From the NCBI GenBank assembly GCA_033764075.1, contig JANRJH010000054.1:13167-77166 (forward strand): DNA of 64,000 bases. The letters run 5' to 3'. The position numbers and the translations under genes were made by a program. Below the pieces are notes generated by a model. That model saw only the letters and a program-made list of their open reading frames with translations. It was not told the origin of the DNA and ran no database searches. The stretch comes from M3007 sp033764075 (GTDB lineage: Bacteria; Bacteroidota; Bacteroidia; Chitinophagales; Saprospiraceae). Shown here one piece after another: positions 59,558 through 64,000 of this stretch; positions within the stretch are counted from its first letter, which is position 1; each line of letters opens with the position of its first letter.

Positions 59558-60496
59558 ATGAACGGTAATCAGGGAAAACTGACGAGGATCGCAGTCTTTT
59601 ACGACGGTAATTACTTTCAGCACATCAGCAACTACTACGCTTACCACCACGAGCGCCGGGCACGCATCAGCGTCGCCGGCTTGCACAGTTTTATCCGGCA
59701 CAAGGTAGCAGAAGAGGAAAATACCTTGTTTCACCTCAACTCCATCGTCGATGCGCACTACTTCCGCGGTCGCCTCAGCGCCCAGGAAGTTAGCAATGAG
59801 GGCAACAGGCTCTACTTCGAGCGCCTGTTCGACGACATCCTGATGATGGAGGGTGTCACCACCCACTACCTTCCGGTGCGTTACATCCAGGGATACCGAC
59901 AGGAACGCGGAATCGACGTATGGCTGGCGCTGGAAGCCCTGGAGCTGGCCATTTCAAAACGTTATGACGTTATTTGCCTGGTTGCCTCCGACGGCGACTA
60001 CGTTCCCCTGGTACGCAAGCTGAACACCCTCGGCACCCGTGTGATGGTGCTGGGTTGGGATTTTGAATACTACGACGAAGAAGGCGGCCGCAGAAGCACC
60101 GTTACTTCCCAGGCCTTGCTCGAAGTGACCAACTATCCCATTCCGATGCACAACATCATTGACGGGAACGGCCACGTAGAAACCTCCTTTGTGGTCGACC
60201 AGCTCTTTGTCGAACGCAAAAAGCAACCCCAACCGGCCGGGGGCAAAGGTGGATTTGTCATCGAAGACGAAGTGGAAGGCGAGGTCAAAACCAGCACCAT
60301 CTTCGCACTCAAAGACGGCTATGGGTTCATCAACTACCCACTGACCAACAACCTGTTCTTCCACTACTCGTTCCTGGTAGACACCGACTTCAACGACCTG
60401 CATGAAGGCGATCTGGTGGAGTTTACCATCGGCCGCAACGAACGCGGAGAACCGGTTGCCCGAAATGTGCGGCTGCTGCGGACAACAGAATCCTGA
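59558..60496 (+). CDS. NYN-domain nuclease fused to a cold-shock domain
   Basis: A 312-residue protein with two RNA-related domains. Residues 10-200 are a NYN (PIN-like) domain: Asp16 and Asn18 in AVFYDGNYF, Asp120 in ERGIDVWLALEA, and Asp145/Asp147 in LVASDGDYVPLVRKL make the acidic site expected of a metal-dependent RNase. A linker of about 40 residues follows. Residues 245-312 form a cold-shock OB fold with GYGFIN and LFFHYS as RNP-like motifs. The protein probably binds and cuts RNA, but the target is unknown. 7-base repeats begin directly after its stop codon. Confidence 0.88.
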   Translation: MNGNQGKLTRIAVFYDGNYFQHISNYYAYHHERRARISVAGLHSFIRHKVAEEENTLFHLNSIVDAHYFRGRLSAQEVSNEGNRLYFERLFDDILMMEGVTTHYLPVRYIQGYRQERGIDVWLALEALELAISKRYDVICLVASDGDYVPLVRKLNTLGTRVMVLGWDFEYYDEEGGRRSTVTSQALLEVTNYPIPMHNIIDGNGHVETSFVVDQLFVERKKQPQPAGGKGGFVIEDEVEGEVKTSTIFALKDGYGFINYPLTNNLFFHYSFLVDTDFNDLHEGDLVEFTIGRNERGEPVARNVRLLRTTES

Positions 60497-60498
60497 CG

Positions 60499-60627
60499 AA
60501 TGTCGAGTGTCGAGTGTCGAATGTCGAATGACGTGTACGCTTGATCTTTCCGGGAAATTAAGGGTAAATCCCACTCGCCACTCGCCACTCGCCACTCGCC
60601 ACTCGCCACTCGACACTCGACACTCCC
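60499..60627. repeat. Two opposed 7-base repeat arrays filling the gap before anmK
   Basis: Array one (60499-60532) has about five units of GTCGAGT/GTCGAAT. After 39 bp of other sequence, array two (60572-60626) has about eight units of CACTCGC/CACTCGA in the opposite orientation, so the arrays can pair. Array one starts within three bases of the stop codon upstream, and array two ends at the anmK start codon. Confidence 0.88.
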
Positions 60628-61818
60628 ATGAGGCTTCACCTCCAACAACTCCACCACCTCTCCCAGGCCCCTGTTCGGCACATCCTGGGCCTGATGTCCG
60701 GCACCTCGCTGGACGGGCTGGATATGGCCCTTTGTGCGGTTTCGGGCGCCGGATTGCGCACAAAGGTGCAGTTGCTGGCTTTTGAAACGGCTGCTTACAC
60801 CGACGACTTTCGACAGGCGGTGCGCCGCGTTTTCGCCCGGAGAGACGTCGATCAGCTGACCTTAACTTTGCTTAACGTTCAGGTGGCCGAAGCGCATGCG
60901 CGTTTGGTGCGCGCTTTTTTGCAAAAAAACGGACAACCGCGGGTCGACCTCCTGGCCAGCCACGGCCAAACGGTCTTTCATGCACCCCGTAACTGGCACG
61001 GCGTGCCCGGTGCCCCCAACGCTACCCTGCAACTGGGCGACGGCGACCACCTTGCCGTCCGCACCGGCCTGATCACGGTGTGCGACTTCCGGCAAAAACA
61101 CGTTGCCTTCGGTGGTGAAGGTGCGCCGTTGGCCCTGTACGGCGATGTGCTGCTTTTTTCAGACGACACCGAAGACCGGTTTTTGCTGAATATCGGCGGG
61201 ATCGCCAATTTCACCTGGCTGCCCGCTACCCGCGAATCCGCAACCCTACAGGCGTTTGCCACCGATACCGGCCCCGGCAACACCCTGATTGACGCCGCCG
61301 CCCGTCACTTGTTTTCGGTGCCGTTCGACCGGGACGGGCTGCTCGCGGCGCGCGGTCAGGTGCTGGACGCCCTGCTGGACAACCTGATGGCAGACCCTTT
61401 TTTGGCCATGCCGACACCCAAAACCACCGGCCCCGAGCGGTTCTCCTGGGAAACAACGGCAGGCATCATCGACCGGATGCCCAAAGGGCACCACAACCCA
61501 TACGACCTCATGGCTACATTGACCGAGTACACCGCCCGAAGCATCGGCCTGGCCATAAGGAATGTGGCCAGACCTGACCTGCCCGCAGCGGTGTACGTCA
61601 GCGGCGGCGGAGCCGACAACCCGGAGCTGTGCCGCCGGCTTCAACGGCATCTGCCCGCATTGCCCCTGCGCCGCGTGGATGCGCTGGGCATCCCGGCCAA
61701 CGCCAAGGAGGCGGTGCTGTTTGCCTTGCTGGCCAACGAGACCGTGGCCGGCGAGCCACTGCCCGGTGTCCAGGGAATGCCCTGGATGGGCATGGGAAAA
61801 ATCGCGTTACCGGGCTGA
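60628..61818 (+). CDS. anmK: Anhydro-N-acetylmuramic acid kinase
   Basis: AnmK phosphorylates and opens 1,6-anhydro-MurNAc in murein recycling. The 396 residues carry ILGLMSGTSLDGLDMALC at the ATP site, LLASHGQTVFHAP, NIGGIANFTWLP, and the catalytic Asp213 in ATDTGPGNTLID. YVSGGGADNPELCRRL and DALGIPANAKEAVLFALLA are the C-terminal signature. The ATG lies directly after a 7-base array, which leaves no normal ribosome-binding region apart from that array. It is convergent with guaB, 8 bp apart. Recycling would act with the LD-carboxypeptidase at 2078 in a broad sense only. Confidence 0.95.
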   Translation: MRLHLQQLHHLSQAPVRHILGLMSGTSLDGLDMALCAVSGAGLRTKVQLLAFETAAYTDDFRQAVRRVFARRDVDQLTLTLLNVQVAEAHARLVRAFLQKNGQPRVDLLASHGQTVFHAPRNWHGVPGAPNATLQLGDGDHLAVRTGLITVCDFRQKHVAFGGEGAPLALYGDVLLFSDDTEDRFLLNIGGIANFTWLPATRESATLQAFATDTGPGNTLIDAAARHLFSVPFDRDGLLAARGQVLDALLDNLMADPFLAMPTPKTTGPERFSWETTAGIIDRMPKGHHNPYDLMATLTEYTARSIGLAIRNVARPDLPAAVYVSGGGADNPELCRRLQRHLPALPLRRVDALGIPANAKEAVLFALLANETVAGEPLPGVQGMPWMGMGKIALPG

Positions 61819-61826
61819 CCGGCGCG

Positions 61827-63311
61827 TCAGTTCCGGCTGTAGTTCGGCGCTTCCTTGGTGATGGCTACCGTGTGCGGATGGCTTTCCTGTCGGCCGGCGT
61901 GCGTGATTTGCACAAACTGACCTTTTTCCTGCAATTCATCCACGGTACGGGCGCCGCAGTAGCCCATGCCCGCGCGCAAGCCGCCGGTGTACTGGAGCAT
62001 GACCTCGGCCAGGGTGCCCTTGTACGGCACACGACCTTCGATGCCTTCGGGAACGAGCTTTTTAATGTCGTCTTCCACATCCTGGAAATAGCGGTCTTTG
62101 GACCCCTCCTGCATGGCGCCCAGGCTGCCCATGCCGCGATAGGTCTTGAATTTTCGTCCTTCGAAAATAATGGTTTCGCCGGGCGACTCCTCGGTGCCGG
62201 CAAAGAGCGAACCGGCCATGATGGCGCCGGCGCCGGCAGCCAACGCCTTGACGATGTCGCCGGTGTAGCGGATACCACCGTCGCCAATGATCGGAACACC
62301 ACTACCCCGGATGCCTTCGGCTGCATTGAAAATGGCTGATAATTGGGGAACACCCACGCCGGCCACCACCCGGGTGGTGCAGATGGAGCCCGGCCCGACG
62401 CCCACCTTCACGCCGTCGACCCCGGCATCCACCAGGGCCTTGGCGCCTTCGCCGGTGGCGACGTTGCCGCCAATGACCTGAAGATCCGGATAGGCAGCCT
62501 TTACGTCGCGGATGGCGTGGAGCACCCCGCGCGAGTGGCCGTGGGCGGTATCCACACAAACAACATCGGCGCCTGCTTTGACCAGGGCGTCCACGCGCTC
62601 CATCATGTCGGCGGTGACGCCTACGGCGGCGCCGACCACCAGCCGGCCCAGGGAATCCTTGCAGGCATGGGGGAAGTTGGTTACCCGCATGATGTCTTTG
62701 TAGGTGAGCAGCCCGACGAGGCGGAAATCCTTGTCGACCACCGGCAGCTTTTCGATCTTGCGCTGCTGGAGGATGGCCTGGGCCATTTCCAGGGTGGTGC
62801 CGGCGGGGGCGGTCACGAGGTTGCGTTTGGTCATAATCTCCTTGACCTTGCGCCCGAGGTTGGTTTCGAAGCGCAGGTCGCGGTTGGTGAGGATGCCCAC
62901 CAGCTTGCCTTTTTTGTCGGTGATGGGAATACCGCCGATGCTGTACCGGCGCATGAGTTCGAACGCCTCGCCGACGGTGGCGTCGGGGTGCAGGGTGACC
63001 GGGTCGATGATCATGCCGGATTCGGAGCGCTTGACAGAGCGCACCTGTTCGGCCTGTTCGGCGATCGTCATGTTTTTGTGGATGATGCCGATGCCGCCCT
63101 GTCGCGCAATGGCAATGGCCATGGCCTTTTCGGTCACGGTGTCCATGGCGGCAGAGACGATGGGCAGGTTGAGGCGCAGGCCTCGGGTGAACTGGGTGGA
63201 AATGTCAACTTCGCGGGGAAGGACTTCACTGTAGGCCGGGACGAGCAGGACGTCGTCGTAGGTAAGCGATTGGCCGATGAATTTTTGCTGAGGGCTATTC
63301 TTACGTTCCAT
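61827..63311 (-). CDS. guaB: IMP dehydrogenase
   Basis: GuaB oxidises IMP to XMP, the committed step of guanine nucleotide synthesis. The 494 residues fit the family. The N-terminal barrel part reads GQSLTYDDVLLVPAYSEVLP; two CBS domains occupy about 95-215; catalytic Cys311 lies in GPGSICTTRVVAGVG; GDGGIRYTGDIVKALAAGA and the flap YRGMGSLGAM follow. The ATG at 63311 is used; a TTG two codons upstream is less likely. Divergent from tadA with 88 bp between the chosen starts. Confidence 0.97.
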   Translation of the reverse strand: MERKNSPQQKFIGQSLTYDDVLLVPAYSEVLPREVDISTQFTRGLRLNLPIVSAAMDTVTEKAMAIAIARQGGIGIIHKNMTIAEQAEQVRSVKRSESGMIIDPVTLHPDATVGEAFELMRRYSIGGIPITDKKGKLVGILTNRDLRFETNLGRKVKEIMTKRNLVTAPAGTTLEMAQAILQQRKIEKLPVVDKDFRLVGLLTYKDIMRVTNFPHACKDSLGRLVVGAAVGVTADMMERVDALVKAGADVVCVDTAHGHSRGVLHAIRDVKAAYPDLQVIGGNVATGEGAKALVDAGVDGVKVGVGPGSICTTRVVAGVGVPQLSAIFNAAEGIRGSGVPIIGDGGIRYTGDIVKALAAGAGAIMAGSLFAGTEESPGETIIFEGRKFKTYRGMGSLGAMQEGSKDRYFQDVEDDIKKLVPEGIEGRVPYKGTLAEVMLQYTGGLRAGMGYCGARTVDELQEKGQFVQITHAGRQESHPHTVAITKEAPNYSRN

Positions 63312-63399
63312 GCGCAAAGGTCGGTATTTTTTTCATTTGAAAAAGTATACCTGCACATCGTTTGATAAATATTTGAAAAAACCCCATTTTCGCCCCGTC

Positions 63400-63846
63400 G
63401 TGTTGACCGTTTATTCCGATACCTACTACATGCAACAGGCGCTCAAAGAAGCGCAAAAGGCCTATGAAGCCGGGGAAGTGCCCGTGGGCGCCGTGATTGT
63501 GTGCGAAAACCGCATCATCGCCCGCGCCCACAACCAGACCGAGCAATTGACGGACGTCACCGCACACGCCGAAATTCTGGCCATCACCGCAGCCTCCAAC
63601 CACCTGGGCAGCAAATACCTGGCGGACTGCGAGCTGTTTGTCACCCTCGAACCCTGCGTTATGTGCGCCGGCGCCCTGGCCTGGGCGCAGATGGGCCGCG
63701 TGGTGTTCGGCGCCTCCGACGACAAGCGCGGCTTCATGCGCTACGGCGGCAAAAGCCTGCTGCACCCGAAAACCCGGCTGGAAATGGGGATTCTGGAGGA
63801 GGAGACCGGAGCGCTGGTGAAGGCGTTTTTCCGAGAGAAAAGATAG
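63400..63846 (+). CDS. tadA: tRNA adenosine(34) deaminase TadA / cytidine-deaminase-like protein
   Basis: Zinc deaminase of about 148 residues that makes inosine at tRNA position 34. It has MQQALKEAQKAYEAGEVPVGAVIV, the zinc ligands and catalytic Glu in TAHAEILAI and PCVMCAGAL, and the C-terminal FGASDDKRGFMRYGGKSLLHPK. The frame runs back to an ATG at 63310 that would overlap the guaB start codon; relatives begin about ten residues before MQQAL, so GTG at 63400 (or TTG at 63403) is preferred; ATG at 63430 would remove the first helix. A 7-base array begins directly after the stop codon. Confidence 0.9.
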   Translation: MLTVYSDTYYMQQALKEAQKAYEAGEVPVGAVIVCENRIIARAHNQTEQLTDVTAHAEILAITAASNHLGSKYLADCELFVTLEPCVMCAGALAWAQMGRVVFGASDDKRGFMRYGGKSLLHPKTRLEMGILEEETGALVKAFFREKR

Positions 63847-63847
63847 G

Positions 63848-63895
63848 ATCGAGTGTCGAATGTCGAGTGTCGAGTGTCGAGTGTCGAGTGTCGAA
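63848..63895. repeat. Tandem 7-base repeat array (GTCGAGT type) after tadA
   Basis: Six or seven units of GTCGAGT/GTCGAAT start two bases past the tadA stop codon. Orientation and units match 60499-60532. The remaining 100 bp of the window are AT-rich with no clear gene. Confidence 0.85.
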
Positions 63896-64000
63896 TTGTG
63901 TGTTCCTAAAATAGGTTGACAAGAATTAGTGAATTGTTAATTGAAGTCGAGTTTTAATTGGCGATCATTTTCAACATTTTGTTTGTATGAAAATATCTCC

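Noticed and set aside
63310..63399. Upstream part of the tadA frame as coding
   Set aside because: It would overlap the guaB start codon and add 30 residues that do not resemble the TadA N-terminus.
63987..64000. ATG near the right edge as the start of another gene
   Set aside because: Only 14 bases remain, too few to judge.
1..64000. tRNA, rRNA, phage, insertion sequence or classic defence genes
   Set aside because: None was recognised when reading both strands; only the MntA-type remnant hints at a former toxin-antitoxin unit. A tRNA or profile search would settle it.

Overview
The window comes from a GC-rich member of the Bacteroidota, most likely a saprospirian (Saprospiraceae/Lewinella-like) bacterium. 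The evidence is a complete type IX secretion core in the order porP-gldK-gldL-gldM-gldN, two genes of the futalosine route to menaquinone (mqnD, mqnB), many outer-membrane beta-barrels that end in an aromatic residue, and promoters of the Bacteroidota type (TTTG, about 20 nt, then TAnnTTTG). No rRNA, tRNA, CRISPR array, phage gene or insertion sequence was seen. Lineage is inferred from gene content, not from a marker-gene comparison.

Layout. 1-4.1 kb: a beta-barrel gene, an isolated paaBC pair, an LD-carboxypeptidase and a DUF2027-Smr protein. 4.2-12.2 kb, all on the minus strand: a DUF255 thioredoxin-like protein, then porP/sprF and gldKLMN, with hairpins and extra promoters between the gld genes. 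12.2-18.6 kb: repeat-rich housekeeping DNA with an MscS channel, alanine dehydrogenase, a DUF3298 protein, mqnD, an RluA-type pseudouridine synthase, an RpiB-like isomerase, and a nucleotidyltransferase remnant bracketed by two copies of a palindrome. 18.6-28.4 kb: mfd, a PpiD/SurA-type foldase, a C39-peptidase ABC exporter with its HlyD partner, and a DUF1573 protein. 28.6-32.2 kb: a small membrane protein, then a minus-strand operon of saccharopine dehydrogenase, mqnB, a methyltransferase and a PAP2 phosphatase. 32.2-32.9 kb has no conventional gene but holds two divergent units that look like small RNA or micro-ORF genes with their own terminators. 32.9-36.3 kb: a PhoB/PhoR-like two-component pair and a SulP anion transporter. 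36.5-42.8 kb: an apparent uptake operon (MHS-type carrier, small membrane protein, porin, second small membrane protein, and a sodium symporter fused to a histidine kinase). 42.9-56 kb: an MDR dehydrogenase, a lipoprotein, a tripartite RND efflux operon, an amidohydrolase, two porin-like barrels and an exported glutaminase. 56.2-63.9 kb: a large Asp-box propeller protein, a NYN-nuclease/cold-shock fusion, anmK, guaB and tadA.

The least explained parts are non-coding: arrays of a 7-base repeat that touch stop or start codons, a palindromic CGGAT-rich element in three copies, the palindrome pair around the nucleotidyltransferase remnant, and the double small-RNA-like region at 32.3-32.8 kb. On the protein side the NYN-cold-shock fusion, the symporter-kinase uptake cluster and the RpiB homologue without the usual histidines deserve attention. 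I did not find a clear defence island or biosynthetic cluster. Start codons were chosen from signal peptides, family alignments from memory and overlap with neighbours; several are uncertain and are marked so.
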